A stretch of DNA of 64,000 nt from Actinomyces radicidentis (GCF_001553565.1 NZ_CP014228.1:1116001-1180000); one strand, 5' to 3'; numbered from the stretch's first letter, positions 27,773 to 37,524 are shown. The notes: generated by a model not told the origin, from the letters alone. Translations and numbers: made by a program.

Positions 27773-29101
27773 ATGCGCCTGACCGACGACCTCCGCGACC
27801 TCGCGACCGTGCGGGCCTTCCGCACCCTCCTCGGCGTCCGGCTCGTCTCCCAGACCGGCGACGGCATGGTCCAGGCCGGCCTCGCCACCCTCTTCTTCTT
27901 CCAGCCGCAGAACATGACGAGCGCCTCCGGCGTCGCCGCCGCCCTCGTCGTCATGCTCCTGCCCTTCAGCGTCGTCGGCCCCTTCACCGGGCCCTTCATC
28001 GACCGGTGGCGACGGCGCCAGACCCTGTGGTGGGGCAACCTCCTGCGCGCCGGGCTCATCGCGCTCACCGCGCTCGTCCTCTCCGTCGCGGGCATCGGGC
28101 TGCCGGTCTACGTCCTCGTCCTGGTCGCGCTCGGCGTCAACCGCTTCCTCCTGTCGGTCCTCTCCGCCGGGCTCCCGCAGGTCATCGACCACGAGCGCCT
28201 CCTCGTCGCCAACTCCATCGTCCCCACCCTCGGCGGGGCGGCGACGGCGGTGGGCGCGGTCATCGGCTTCGTCCTGCGGCTCGTCCTCCCCGCCGGTCAC
28301 GCCCAGGACGTCGCGAGCCTCCTCGCGGCCGCCGTCCTCTACGCGCTCGCGGCCCTCGTCGTCACGCGCCTGCGCCCGGACGAGCTCGGCCCCGAGCACC
28401 CCGACCTCTCCACCGGCCTCGGCGCCGCACTCGCTCGCACCGCCGGGGACCTGATCGACGCCGTCCGCTACCTGCGCCGCCGCGGCACCCCGGGGCTCGC
28501 TCTGTCGACCATGGCGCTGCACCGCTTCGTGTACGGCATGGAGCTCATCACCATGATCCTCACCGCGAGGAACCTCCTTACCTCCCCGGAGAACGCGACG
28601 ACGGGGCTGGCGATCTTCGGCAGCCTCATGGGCGCCATGGTCGTGGGCCACGGCGTCGCCGTCGTCCTCACCCCCTTGGCCCACGAGCGGGTCGCGCCCT
28701 CGACCTGGGTCGTCATGTGCCTGCTCGGCGGAACCCTCGGGCAGCTCGTCGTCGTGGCCACGCACGCCCAGGCGGCGATGACGGCCGGCTTCCTCGTCTT
28801 CGGCATCGGGGTGCAGGGGGCGAAGATCGCCGTCGACACGATCGTCCAGTCGGACACCGCCGACGCCTACCGGGGTCGCGCCTTCTCCATCTACGACGTC
28901 CTGTTCAACACGGCCGAGTGCGTGGCCGCCGGCGTGGCGGTCCTGGTCCTGCCCGACGTCGGGTGGTCGCGGCCCGTCCAGGCCTGCCTCGTCCTCTTCG
29001 TCTGGTGCGTGGCCGGGTGGTACGCGACCGGGGTGCGTCGCCTCGGCGACCGACCCCGGGAGGTCGAGGCCGTGCCCGGCGGCGGGACGACCGCCCCCTG
29101 A
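27773..29101 (+). CDS. MFS transporter
   Basis: 442 residues with about 12 hydrophobic segments and the loop motif TGPFIDRWRRRQTLWWGN between helices 2 and 3, typical of major facilitator drug/metabolite exporters (actinobacterial MDR-like subfamily). The substrate is unknown. ATG 27773 with GGGAGGG upstream; CACGAT (27761-27766) lies six bases before the start and may be a -10 for a leaderless transcript. Convergent with the GNAT gene. Confidence 0.85.
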   Translation: MRLTDDLRDLATVRAFRTLLGVRLVSQTGDGMVQAGLATLFFFQPQNMTSASGVAAALVVMLLPFSVVGPFTGPFIDRWRRRQTLWWGNLLRAGLIALTALVLSVAGIGLPVYVLVLVALGVNRFLLSVLSAGLPQVIDHERLLVANSIVPTLGGAATAVGAVIGFVLRLVLPAGHAQDVASLLAAAVLYALAALVVTRLRPDELGPEHPDLSTGLGAALARTAGDLIDAVRYLRRRGTPGLALSTMALHRFVYGMELITMILTARNLLTSPENATTGLAIFGSLMGAMVVGHGVAVVLTPLAHERVAPSTWVVMCLLGGTLGQLVVVATHAQAAMTAGFLVFGIGVQGAKIAVDTIVQSDTADAYRGRAFSIYDVLFNTAECVAAGVAVLVLPDVGWSRPVQACLVLFVWCVAGWYATGVRRLGDRPREVEAVPGGGTTAP

Positions 29102-29183
29102 GGCCGCCGCATCGGGGGCTTGAGCCTTGCGCGCCGAGGAAGATGACATCCTGTCGTGACGAACGGCGTGGGCGCCGAGCGCC

Positions 29184-29741
29184 TCAGCCCTCCGCGACCC
29201 TCGCCATGACCTCGGCGTCGACCCACTCGCCGTCGTAGAGCAGCGCGTCCCGCAGCCGCCCCTCGGCGACGAAGCCGGCCTTCTCGTAGGCCCGCCGCGC
29301 CGCCGGGTTGAAGGCGTAGACCTCGAGCGAGATGCGGTGCAGCCCCACGGACAGGCCGTAGTCCGTGATGAGCCGGGTCGCCTCCGTGCCCAGCCCGCGA
29401 CCGCGCCCCGCCCGGCACATGAGGATCCGGAAGTTGCAGGACCGGTTGCCCTCGTCCCAGTCGTTGAGGACGGCCTCGCCGACCAGGGCTCCGCTCGCAC
29501 GGTCCACGATCCCCAGGACGAGCCGCTCCTCGCTCACCGCCCACTGGCCGTAGACCTCCCGCATCCGCTCGATCGGGACGTCCTGGCTCGGCTCCTCCGG
29601 CGAGTGGACCGAGCCCATGAGGAGCGCGATCTCGGGCTCCTCGCGCAGCCACGCGTCGACGACCCCGGCGTCCGCGGCTGTGATGGGGCGCAGGGTCACC
29701 AGCTCGCCGTACAGGGTGGGCTTCTCGGTCCAGATCGTCAC
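29184..29741 (-). CDS. GNAT N-acetyltransferase (RimJ/RimL type)
   Basis: 185 residues from GTG 29741 (VTIWTEKPTLYGELVTLRPI). The GNAT fold shows in the acetyl-CoA loop RAGRGRGLGTEATRLITDYG and the C-terminal LEVYAFNPAARRAYEKAGFV. It acetylates an unknown amine or protein N-terminus. TACGGT (29748-29753, minus strand) is six bases upstream of the start, so it may be leaderless. Divergent from the MerR-type gene. Confidence 0.85.
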   Translation of the reverse strand: MTIWTEKPTLYGELVTLRPITAADAGVVDAWLREEPEIALLMGSVHSPEEPSQDVPIERMREVYGQWAVSEERLVLGIVDRASGALVGEAVLNDWDEGNRSCNFRILMCRAGRGRGLGTEATRLITDYGLSVGLHRISLEVYAFNPAARRAYEKAGFVAEGRLRDALLYDGEWVDAEVMARVAEG

Positions 29742-29765
29742 GAGCGGACCGTAGCGGAGCAGCGC

Positions 29766-29796
29766 TTGACCCTCACGCGGCGTGAGGCACCAGCCT
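29766..29796 (+). promoter_or_regulatory. MerR-type promoter/operator
   Basis: TTGACC (29766-29771) and CAGCCT (29791-29796) are separated by 19 bp, the long spacer typical of MerR-activated promoters. A perfect 8-1-8 dyad, CCTCACGC-G-GCGTGAGG, lies at 29771-29787 in that spacer. The next gene encodes a MerR/TipA-type regulator, so autoregulation is likely. Confidence 0.72.
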
Positions 29797-29845
29797 CGAG
29801 GGCGTGAGAGATGCCAGGGGAGCCCACGAGGGGGATGCTGAGCCC

Positions 29846-30664
29846 ATGAGACCCGGAGTGGCGACGACGACACCGGAGGACGGCGAGCTGACGGTCGGAG
29901 CGACCGCACGGCTCGTCGGCGTCTCCGTGCGCACGCTCCACCACTGGGACGAGATCGGGCTCGTCACCCCGTCGGCGCGCTCGTGGGCCGGCTACCGGCT
30001 CTACGACGCCGACGACGTCGCCCGGATCCACCGCGTCCTCGTGTACCGGGAGACCGGGATGCCGCTGGCGCAGGTCGCCCGCGTCATCGACGAGCCCGGT
30101 GCCGGCGCCGCCGAGCACCTGGCGCGTCAGCGCGAGCTCCTCCAGGAGCGCATCGCTCACCTGCAGCGGATGGTCCGCGCGGTCGACACCATGATGGAGA
30201 GCACGATGAACAGGAAGAACCTCACCCCCGCCGAGCAGGCCAAGGTCTGGGGCACCGGCTGGAACGCCGAGTACCAGGAGGAGGCCGAGCAGCGCTGGGG
30301 CGGCACCGACGAGTGGGCCGAGTCCGAGCGCCGGAAGAGCGCCATGACCGAGGAGGACTTCGCGCGCGCTCGCGAGGAGACGGCCGCCCTCGAGGCCCGC
30401 CTCGCCGCAGCCAGGCGCGAGGGCGTCGAGCCGGGCTCCGAGCGGGCGAACGAGCTCGCCGAGGCGCACCGGGCTGACCTGTCCCGCTGGTTCGAGGTGA
30501 CCGTCTCCAAGCACGTCCTCATCGCTCGCGGCTACGTCGCCGACCCCCGCTGGACCGCCCACTACGACGCCCTCGAGCCGGGCCTGGCCGCCTGGCTCAA
30601 GGAGGTCATCGACGCCAACGCCTCCGCGCACGGCGTCGACCACGCCACCGCAGATTGGGAGTGA
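29846..30664 (+). CDS. MerR family regulator with TipAS ligand-binding domain
   Basis: 272 residues. The N-terminal winged helix GELTVGATARLVGVSVRTLHH with GYRLYDADDVARIHRVLVYR and a coiled coil is followed by a TipAS-type helical domain (EEAEQRWGGTDEWAESERR through FYEVTV-like WFEVTVSKHVLIARGYVADP). The TipA family senses peptide antibiotics and activates its own promoter. ATG 29846 has GAGGGGGA upstream; GTG 29804 would add 14 residues and start just after the -10. Confidence 0.88.
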   Translation: MRPGVATTTPEDGELTVGATARLVGVSVRTLHHWDEIGLVTPSARSWAGYRLYDADDVARIHRVLVYRETGMPLAQVARVIDEPGAGAAEHLARQRELLQERIAHLQRMVRAVDTMMESTMNRKNLTPAEQAKVWGTGWNAEYQEEAEQRWGGTDEWAESERRKSAMTEEDFARAREETAALEARLAAARREGVEPGSERANELAEAHRADLSRWFEVTVSKHVLIARGYVADPRWTAHYDALEPGLAAWLKEVIDANASAHGVDHATADWE

Positions 30665-30776
30665 CGGCGCGCCGGGAACCGGGTCGCGCGTCCAGCAGGC
30701 ACGGGCGCGCGGCCCGCGTGCCCGCGCCCGGCCCGGGGCCGCGCTGACGCCGGAGCCGCACCCGGTGGTCCGGCAG

Positions 30777-30827
30777 CACGACGGAGCCCGTCGCCTCCGC
30801 TGGGAGGCGACGGGCTCCGTCGTCGTG
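30777..30827. terminator. Bidirectional terminator
   Basis: A stem of about 20 bp (30777-30798 with 30803-30827) with a 4-base loop and one small bulge, between the convergent MerR-type and PEP carboxykinase genes. Confidence 0.8.
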
Positions 30828-30863
30828 CGGGCCCGGTGAGCCGGTCTCAGCCGACCCGTCGGC

Positions 30864-33800
30864 TCACTTGCCGTCCACCGGGTCGCCCTCGGCGAGCACC
30901 GGCTGGAGGCCGAGCGTGCCGACGAGCTTGTCGCGGAAGGCCGGCGTCGTGACCTCCTCGAGGCGGGCGCGAGCCGCCTCGAGACGGCCCTCGATGTCGA
31001 GGCGGGCGGCGACCCGGTCGTTGCCCTCGGTCTCGATGAAGCGGGTGAGGGCCCTGATGGAGGCCTCGGCAAGCTTGCGGTCGTGCTCGACCTTGGCGTC
31101 GACACGGGCGGCGTACCAGTCGGAGGCGAGGATGTTCTCGCGCTCGAACAGGGCGCGGAACTCCGGGCTGGAGAGGGTCCAGCCCTCGGCCGACGCACCG
31201 GAGTACATGATCTCCAGGAGCGCCTTGATCGGCGGGACCGCCCACTCGATGGAGCCGTCGTCGACGTAGTGCTTGGCGACGACCTGGTGGGTCTTGACGA
31301 TGACGTCGACGGAGTCGGCGAAGATCGCCGGGTCCTGGAGCTCCGGCTTGAGCATCTCCTCGGTGAAGACGACGTCCGGGTGCAGGAAGATCCGCCCGAA
31401 GAACGCGTTCGCGAAGGCTCCGTTCATGCGGTAGCCCAGGCGCGAGGCCTCGACCGTGCGGCCCTCGTACTCGAAGTCCTCGATCTTCTCGAGGTAGCGG
31501 CCCTCGATGAGGTTGTGCGCGTCGCGCTCCTCCTCGCTCATGCGGGAGAAGATCTCCGGGATGAGCAGGGAGATGTCGTGCGCGACCTTGACCTTCGGGC
31601 CGATGTAGCCGGCCGAGGACAGCCAGCCGTCGTAACCGCCCAGCGCGTAGGAGAGCAGCGAGGCGTTGAGGTCGTAGACCGGGGGCAGCGCGTTGAAGGG
31701 CGACTTCGTGAGCGCGCCCTCGCTGCCGGCGCCCGTCGTCGACGGGGACTTGCCGGTCATCGAGGAGATGAACTCCATGAAGAGCTCCGGGAGCTCCATG
31801 TAGTGCAGCGGGTTGTAGGCGCACAGGGCCGGCACGCCCGGCTCCGGCGGGTTGTTGCGACGGCCGGCGGCGACGACGTCGACGCTGTGGCGGACCGGCT
31901 CGGTGAGCGGCACGTCGCGGAAGAGGTGGCTCGACAGGTCCGCCAGGGCCGAGGGGCGCTTGTCGGCGATGTCCGGGCGCAGCTGGAGGTAGCGCGGGTT
32001 CTTCGTCGGGACGCCGTTCACGAGGCGCGGGTTCGCGGTGGAGACCCAGTAGTACTCCTGCGACGGGTCCTCGGCGTCCTCGACGGCGGCGGCGCGGCGC
32101 ACGGCCTCCTGCATGGGGGCGGTGAAGCGCGACAGGCCGCGGGCGTCGGCGACCATGGCGCGGGCGTCGGCCGGGGTGAGCGGCTGGAAGTTCGAGATGA
32201 ACAGGCCGGTGCCGGACATGTCCTTCTCGGTCTGCTTGTCGTAGCCGCGCACGATCGCGTCGTCGGGGCGCTGGAAGAGCAGCGACTCGCAGTTGGACAC
32301 GAACTTGCGGGAGACGCTCGAGCCCTTCGTCGACTGGAAGCCGGCCGGGACGACGATCGAGGCCGAGATGTCGTCCTCGGTCTGGACCTTCGCGGCCGGG
32401 GAGAAGTCGGGGCGCAGCGACAGCAGGCGCCAGGCGCCGTCGTCCTCGAAGCCCACGCGGAGCATGTTGACCTTGACGATCTCCCCGTCCAGGCGCAGCG
32501 AGTTGCCCTGGCGGCCGTTGATGCCGGCGACCGAGAAGTGGCTGCGCCAGTCCTCGCCCCACGAGGGCTCGGAGTAGCGCTTGACCGTGTAGAGGAGCTC
32601 CTTGACGTGCGCCGGGATCGACTCGATGAGCGCGTTGTGCTCGTCGTTGAACTTCTCGGAGCGGGTGAAGAGCTTGATGACGGAGCCGAGCGAGCGGTCC
32701 GCCGCGAGGATCCCGCGGTGGTCCTTGCCGTTGCGGGCCGGGTCCTTGTAGCGGTCGGAGTAGTCGCGCCCCAGGAGGGCCTCAACGGCGTCGAGGTCGG
32801 CGTCGACGTCGCCCACGTAGGCCTCGCCGTAGACGAAGGCGTCGAGGAGCGACTTCGAGATCTCGGACTTGCCGCCGCCGGAGACGGTGGCGGGCTTGTG
32901 CGCCTGCGTGGCCCACGGGGCGGTGCCCACGAGGTGCCACTGACTGCCGTCCTCCTCGCGGTGCTTGGCGTGGACGCGGTAGCCGTTGGGCAGGACGTAG
33001 ATCTTGTCCGACAGGAGCGGGACGCTCGACTCGGCGGTGCCGTCCGTGCGGGCCCAGGTCACGGTCTGGGTGCGCATGGAGAAGCGGGCGCCGCCCGGGA
33101 CGAGGACGATCGAGGGATCGTCGAGCTTGAGCGCGGAGCCGTCGGCCTGGAGCTCGAAGACGCCGGGGTTGCGCCGCAGGACGTGCTCGATGGTGAGGCC
33201 CTCGGGGGTGCGCCCGTCGGTGTACTCCTGGCCGAGGTTGTAGCGCGGGTAGGCGAGCGCGCCGCCGGCGTGCTCCTCCTCGACGCAGCCGAAGAGGTTG
33301 GCCGAGTACCCGATCTGGGTCTTGACCTCCTTCTTGCCGTAGCCGAAGTAGTTGTCCGCGATGATCGTGACGATGACGCCGCGCTCGTCGCGGGCGACGA
33401 GCTTGAAGGCCTTGCCCTCGTTGTAGAGCTCGGACTCGTCCTTCCAGCACATGCCGTCGCGGCGCTGGCGCTCGGTGGCGTCCTCCCAGCGGGGCAGGCC
33501 GAGGGAGGCCTTGGTGACGTGGTCGAGGTGCGGGGCGAGGACGACGCAGCCCGTGGTGCCGGTCCAGGTCTCCGGGTTGAGGGAGGCGTCGTTCTCGGGC
33601 AGGTACGGGTCCCCGCCGTTGCCGAAGATGCCCTCGACGAAGTCCAGGTTGGAGACGAGGCCGCCGGGGGTGATGAAGCGTAGCTCCATGCGGCGCTCCG
33701 GCGTGTAGCCGGGGACCGCGGGGACGACGATCGGGCGCAGCTGCAGGGAGACGAAGCAGCGGGCCGGCTCCTCCTGGTTCGCGGACCAGGGGAGGGTCAT

Positions 33801-34325
33801 GAGGTCGTCGGGGGCCTGGAAGGCGAGGTCGAGGAGCTTGGCGAAGACGGAGCGCGGGACGGCCTTCTTGTCGTCCGGGATGGGCAGGCCGCCCTCGGCG
33901 ACGTGGAAGACGCCGGCGGTGGTGCGGCGGTCGTTGCGCGGGTTGTGGAGGACGCCCTGGGCGATCTTGTAGCTCTCCACGTAGGGGGACTTGAAGCTGG
34001 TGGCGTCCATCGGGATGGACAGCGCGCGGGACAGACCGGGCTGGTCGAGCACGAAGGTCTCGCCGGGCAGGCGGGGGTGGACCTCCTCCTCGGCGAGGTA
34101 GGAGTCGAGGAAGGCCTGGATGCGGCGGTCGGCCGCGCAGGGGCGGTTCGCCAGGCGGCGGCCCATCTCGCGCTGGCGGGCGATGATGGGGGAGACGAGC
34201 TTCTCGGTGACGGGGTCGCCCGCGTCCGCGGGCGCGTCCACGCCGAGGAGCTGGAGACGGAGGGCGATCGCGGAGTTGAGCGCGTCGGTCTCGGGGGTCG
34301 TAGCAGCAACGTCAGTTGAGTCCAT
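30864..34325 (-). CDS. Probable diphosphate-dependent (PPi-type) PEP carboxykinase
   Basis: A 1153-residue cytosolic protein without membrane segments. Its length and the core segment YNPLHYMELPELFMEFISSM then TGKSPSTTGAGSEGALTKSP (about residues 840-875) fit PPi-type PEPCK of propionibacteria, Entamoeba and Actinomyces, which interconverts oxaloacetate + PPi and PEP + CO2 + Pi. It is unrelated in length to the 600-residue GTP enzyme. The family call is from memory of the sequence pattern and has not been checked. ATG 34325 is preferred over upstream GTGs; TACGCT (34332-34337, minus strand) lies six bases before it. Confidence 0.72.
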   Translation of the reverse strand: MDSTDVAATTPETDALNSAIALRLQLLGVDAPADAGDPVTEKLVSPIIARQREMGRRLANRPCAADRRIQAFLDSYLAEEEVHPRLPGETFVLDQPGLSRALSIPMDATSFKSPYVESYKIAQGVLHNPRNDRRTTAGVFHVAEGGLPIPDDKKAVPRSVFAKLLDLAFQAPDDLMTLPWSANQEEPARCFVSLQLRPIVVPAVPGYTPERRMELRFITPGGLVSNLDFVEGIFGNGGDPYLPENDASLNPETWTGTTGCVVLAPHLDHVTKASLGLPRWEDATERQRRDGMCWKDESELYNEGKAFKLVARDERGVIVTIIADNYFGYGKKEVKTQIGYSANLFGCVEEEHAGGALAYPRYNLGQEYTDGRTPEGLTIEHVLRRNPGVFELQADGSALKLDDPSIVLVPGGARFSMRTQTVTWARTDGTAESSVPLLSDKIYVLPNGYRVHAKHREEDGSQWHLVGTAPWATQAHKPATVSGGGKSEISKSLLDAFVYGEAYVGDVDADLDAVEALLGRDYSDRYKDPARNGKDHRGILAADRSLGSVIKLFTRSEKFNDEHNALIESIPAHVKELLYTVKRYSEPSWGEDWRSHFSVAGINGRQGNSLRLDGEIVKVNMLRVGFEDDGAWRLLSLRPDFSPAAKVQTEDDISASIVVPAGFQSTKGSSVSRKFVSNCESLLFQRPDDAIVRGYDKQTEKDMSGTGLFISNFQPLTPADARAMVADARGLSRFTAPMQEAVRRAAAVEDAEDPSQEYYWVSTANPRLVNGVPTKNPRYLQLRPDIADKRPSALADLSSHLFRDVPLTEPVRHSVDVVAAGRRNNPPEPGVPALCAYNPLHYMELPELFMEFISSMTGKSPSTTGAGSEGALTKSPFNALPPVYDLNASLLSYALGGYDGWLSSAGYIGPKVKVAHDISLLIPEIFSRMSEEERDAHNLIEGRYLEKIEDFEYEGRTVEASRLGYRMNGAFANAFFGRIFLHPDVVFTEEMLKPELQDPAIFADSVDVIVKTHQVVAKHYVDDGSIEWAVPPIKALLEIMYSGASAEGWTLSSPEFRALFERENILASDWYAARVDAKVEHDRKLAEASIRALTRFIETEGNDRVAARLDIEGRLEAARARLEEVTTPAFRDKLVGTLGLQPVLAEGDPVDGK

Positions 34326-34753
34326 GGCACGAGCGTAGCGGTCGCGTGTGACGCGCAACCGACCGGTTCGTCCTACGTCGCGGGTCACACCGGAGGCCCT
34401 CGAGCTGCACCGCTCGCCCGCCGCGCTCGGGCCCGCCGACGGCGTCGCCGACGGGGCTGCGCACGGCGCCGATCACGAGCCCGACGGCTCCTCGCCCTCA
34501 CAGACGACGTCCGGTCCTCCTCCCGACGCCTCCGAGCACCCTCCCCGGGGGCTCGCGGATCCCGGTCGTGAGCCTCGCGCCGCACCCACCCGGAACGCAC
34601 CCGTTGGGGGAGACCATGCCCTCAGTTCCGCGCCACGGTGCGCCTCCTAGTGGTGGGGCCGGGTCTCGCCCGCCATACTTGGCCGCAGTCATGGATGGTG
34701 CGACCATCCGCCCCGTGGCCGACCCAGGCCCACTGAGGAGAATCGAGGATCGC
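34326..34753. other. Divergent spacer upstream of PBP gene
   Basis: 428 bp between the PEPCK start and the PBP start. CATACT at 34674-34679 is a plausible -10, placing the PBP transcript start near 34687. An in-frame ATG at 34691 would allow a longer PBP (835 residues). The rest shows no gene. Confidence 0.5.
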
Positions 34754-37198
34754 GTGGCAGACTCCGCGAACCAGGGCGGCCCCCGCAAGGGCAGGAAGCT
34801 CTCCGACGCCGCCAAGGCCGGACGCTCGTCGTCGCACCCCAGGCGGGGCGCCGGCTCCGGCGCCTCCGAGGACCTCCCGGCCTCGATCCCGCCCGCGGGC
34901 GCGAAGGGCTCAGGGGCGTCCTCGTCCGGGAAGGGCGCCTCCAAGGCGGCCGCGAAGTCGGCGTCGAAGGGCAAGTCCTCCAAGGGCGGCGCCAAGGCCG
35001 CCGCCGCGGGCACCGCCGTCGCCGCCAAGCCCACGGGCTGGCGCCGTCACCTCAACTACCCGCGCCGCGGCAAGGGCCCCATCCACCGCTGGGTGCCGTC
35101 GTGGCGCTTCGTGCTCGGCTGCTTCCTCGGCCTCATCGCGCTCATGGTCCTCGGCTTCGCCGTCGCCTACGCCGTCATCAAGGTCCCCCAGCCCAGCCAG
35201 TTCGCCCAGGCGCAGACCACCACCGTCTACTACGCCGACGGCAAGACGGAGATGGGCACCTTCGCCGAGGTCGACCGCACCATCATCGACACCTCGAAGC
35301 TCCCCGACTACGTCGGCAACGCCGTCGTCGCCTCCGAGGACCGCACCTTCTACTCGAACAACGGCGTCGACCCCAAGGGCATCATCCGCGCCTTCGTCAA
35401 CAACATGCGCGGCGGCGCCACCCAGGGCGCCTCGACGCTGACGCAGCAGTACATCAAGAACTACTACGTCGACACGACCTCCTCGTACTCCGGCAAGTTC
35501 AAGCAGGCCATCATGGCCATCAAGATCGACCGCGAGATGAGCAAGGAGGAGATCCTCGACTCCTACCTCAACACGGTCTACTTCGGTCGCGGCGCCTACG
35601 GCATCCAGGCCGCGTCCAAGGCCTTCTTCAACAAGGACGCCACCGACCTCACCGTCTCCGAGTCCGCGCTCCTGGCCGGCATCCTGCCCGCCCCGAGCGC
35701 CTGGGACCCCGCCATCGACGCCACCGCCGCCAAGCAGCGCTGGGAGCGCGTCATGACGTACGAGCTCGAGGACGGGTACATCACCCAGGACGAGTACGAC
35801 CAGGCCGCCTTCCCCGAGACCACCACCGAGGCCCAGCAGGAGACCTACGCCGGCACCAACGGCTACCTCCTGCAGATGGTCCGCGACGAGCTCAAGTCCG
35901 CCGGCATCTCCAACGAGAAGGTCGACACGGGCGGCTACAAGATCACCACGACGATCAACAAGACCGACCAGGACGCGGCCGTCGCCGCGGTCAACGACCT
36001 CCCCGAGGGGGCCTCCTCGAGCCTGCGGAAGTCCCTCGTCTCCGTCGACGTCTCCACCGGCGGGATCCTCGCCCTCTACGGCGGCGAGGACTACCTCAAG
36101 AACCAGGTCAACACCGCCACCGACGCGGTCGCGCAGGCCGGCTCGACCTTCAAGCCCTTCGCGCTCGTGGCCGCTCTCGAGAACGGCGACACCCTCGCCA
36201 ACGGCTACTACGGGACCTCCCCGATGACGATCGAGGGCACGTCCTTCCACAACTACGAGAACGTCTCCTACGGCTGGTGCAACCTCATCAAGGCGACCAC
36301 CTACTCGATCAACACGGTCTACCTGCAGCTCAACAAGGACCTCGGCCCGAAGGTGACCAACGAGGTGGCCGTGCGCGCCGGGTACCCGGAGGGCACCGCG
36401 GGCCTCGACGAGTACACGCAGAACGTCCTCGGCTCGGCCTCGCCGCACACCATCGACATCGCCACGGCCTACACGACCTTCGCCGGCCAGGGCACGCGCC
36501 GCACCCTCCACATCGTCTCCCAGGTGACGACCGCCGACGGCGCCGTCGCCTACACGGGCGACACCTCCGGCGACAAGGTCTTCGACGACGGCGTCATGGC
36601 GGACGCCACCTACGCCATGCAGCAGGTCGTCAACTCGGGCTCCGGCACCAAGGCGCTCGCCCTGGGGCGCCCGGTCGCCGCGAAGACCGGGTCGTCCTCT
36701 GACAACAAGTCGGCGCAGTTCGCCGGCTACACGCCGCAGATCGCCACGGCGGTCTCCCTGTTCCAGACCGGCGCGGACGGCTCCGAGGAGTCGATCACCC
36801 CGTGGGGCTACTACAGCGAGATCACCGGCTCGACGTACCCCGCCGAGATCTTCACGGAGTACATGCAGACGGCGCTGGCCGACCTGCCCGTCGAGTACTT
36901 CCCGGAGCGCACGGACGGCTCCTGGACGCCCGGCGGCCTCTACGGCAAGACCCAGGCCGTCGAGGAGGAGACGACCCTGCCGACGCAGGACGCCGTCGAG
37001 ACCCCGGAGGCCACGACCGAGCCCACCGAGGAGCCGACCCAGGAGCCCACGCAGGAGGAGCAGGCGACTCAGGACGCCGCCGACCCGCGGGCCACCGCCG
37101 GCGACGGCGGCTCCATCGACAACCCGAACTCCGGGCAGGCGACGGCGGGTACGGGCATGCAACCCGCCGCGCCGACGACGAGGGGCGCCGGAGGCTGA
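34754..37198 (+). CDS. Class A penicillin-binding protein (glycosyltransferase-transpeptidase)
   Basis: Polymerises and cross-links peptidoglycan. 814 residues from GTG 34754 with GAGGA upstream. A basic, Ser/Lys/Gly-rich cytoplasmic tail of about 110 residues and a membrane anchor at about 118-141 (FVLGCFLGLIALMVLGFAVA) come first. The GT51 domain follows with ASEDRTFYSNNGVDPKGIIR and TQGASTLTQQYIKNYYV. The transpeptidase has STFK near 464, SIN (TTYSINTVYLQL) and KTGSS near 643. The C-terminal 75 residues are E/T/P-rich repeats (TEEPTQEPTQEE). Confidence 0.94.
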   Translation: MADSANQGGPRKGRKLSDAAKAGRSSSHPRRGAGSGASEDLPASIPPAGAKGSGASSSGKGASKAAAKSASKGKSSKGGAKAAAAGTAVAAKPTGWRRHLNYPRRGKGPIHRWVPSWRFVLGCFLGLIALMVLGFAVAYAVIKVPQPSQFAQAQTTTVYYADGKTEMGTFAEVDRTIIDTSKLPDYVGNAVVASEDRTFYSNNGVDPKGIIRAFVNNMRGGATQGASTLTQQYIKNYYVDTTSSYSGKFKQAIMAIKIDREMSKEEILDSYLNTVYFGRGAYGIQAASKAFFNKDATDLTVSESALLAGILPAPSAWDPAIDATAAKQRWERVMTYELEDGYITQDEYDQAAFPETTTEAQQETYAGTNGYLLQMVRDELKSAGISNEKVDTGGYKITTTINKTDQDAAVAAVNDLPEGASSSLRKSLVSVDVSTGGILALYGGEDYLKNQVNTATDAVAQAGSTFKPFALVAALENGDTLANGYYGTSPMTIEGTSFHNYENVSYGWCNLIKATTYSINTVYLQLNKDLGPKVTNEVAVRAGYPEGTAGLDEYTQNVLGSASPHTIDIATAYTTFAGQGTRRTLHIVSQVTTADGAVAYTGDTSGDKVFDDGVMADATYAMQQVVNSGSGTKALALGRPVAAKTGSSSDNKSAQFAGYTPQIATAVSLFQTGADGSEESITPWGYYSEITGSTYPAEIFTEYMQTALADLPVEYFPERTDGSWTPGGLYGKTQAVEEETTLPTQDAVETPEATTEPTEEPTQEPTQEEQATQDAADPRATAGDGGSIDNPNSGQATAGTGMQPAAPTTRGAGG

Positions 37199-37234
37199 TC
37201 GACGGCGCCACCACGGCTCGCCGCCGTTGCGCCC

Positions 37235-37274
37235 ACGGGCGGGCCCGGGACCAGGAGGCCCCGGGCCCGCCCGT
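37235..37274 (+). terminator. Terminator after PBP gene
   Basis: A perfect 15-bp stem (37235-37249 with 37260-37274) and a 10-base loop, 36 bases after the stop. Confidence 0.75.
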
Positions 37275-37406
37275 CGTCGTCGACGGGAGGCGCACCGAGT
37301 CCTGAGCACGTGCGGACCAGCGGACCGGGCACCGCGGGAGCGGGCACGTGTCGCACCGCACGCGGTGCCGGAGGCCCCGGCCTTCCGGGGGCCCGCCGCT
37401 CTCCGG

Positions 37407-37524
37407 TAGGGTCGTGACCTGGCTGCGCCGTCGGGCACCCGCCCGCGCCGACGCGCCGAACGCATCACCCTCCTGTCACGGAGAGACCGTGACCGCCATA
37501 GTCCAGAGGAGGTGGGTACCAAGC
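37407..37524 (+). promoter_or_regulatory. rpsF promoter and leader
   Basis: TAGGGT at 37407-37412 is a plausible -10. The resulting leader of about 105 bases carries a 7-bp hairpin, GTCACGG-AGAGA-CCGTGAC (37475-37493), just before the ribosome site. S6:S18 leader elements with CCG-containing stems autoregulate this operon in many bacteria; assignment here is tentative. The rest of the 326-bp spacer holds only the upstream terminator. Confidence 0.4.

Noticed and set aside
31083-33683. 866-codon plus-strand frame inside the PEPCK gene
   Set aside because: Antisense shadow with Val/Asp/Gly/Leu-only composition; no family resemblance.
37407-37524. rpsF leader considered as a confirmed S6:S18 autoregulatory element
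   Set aside because: A CCG-containing hairpin is present, but the full conserved fold cannot be verified by eye, so it is listed only as a tentative leader.
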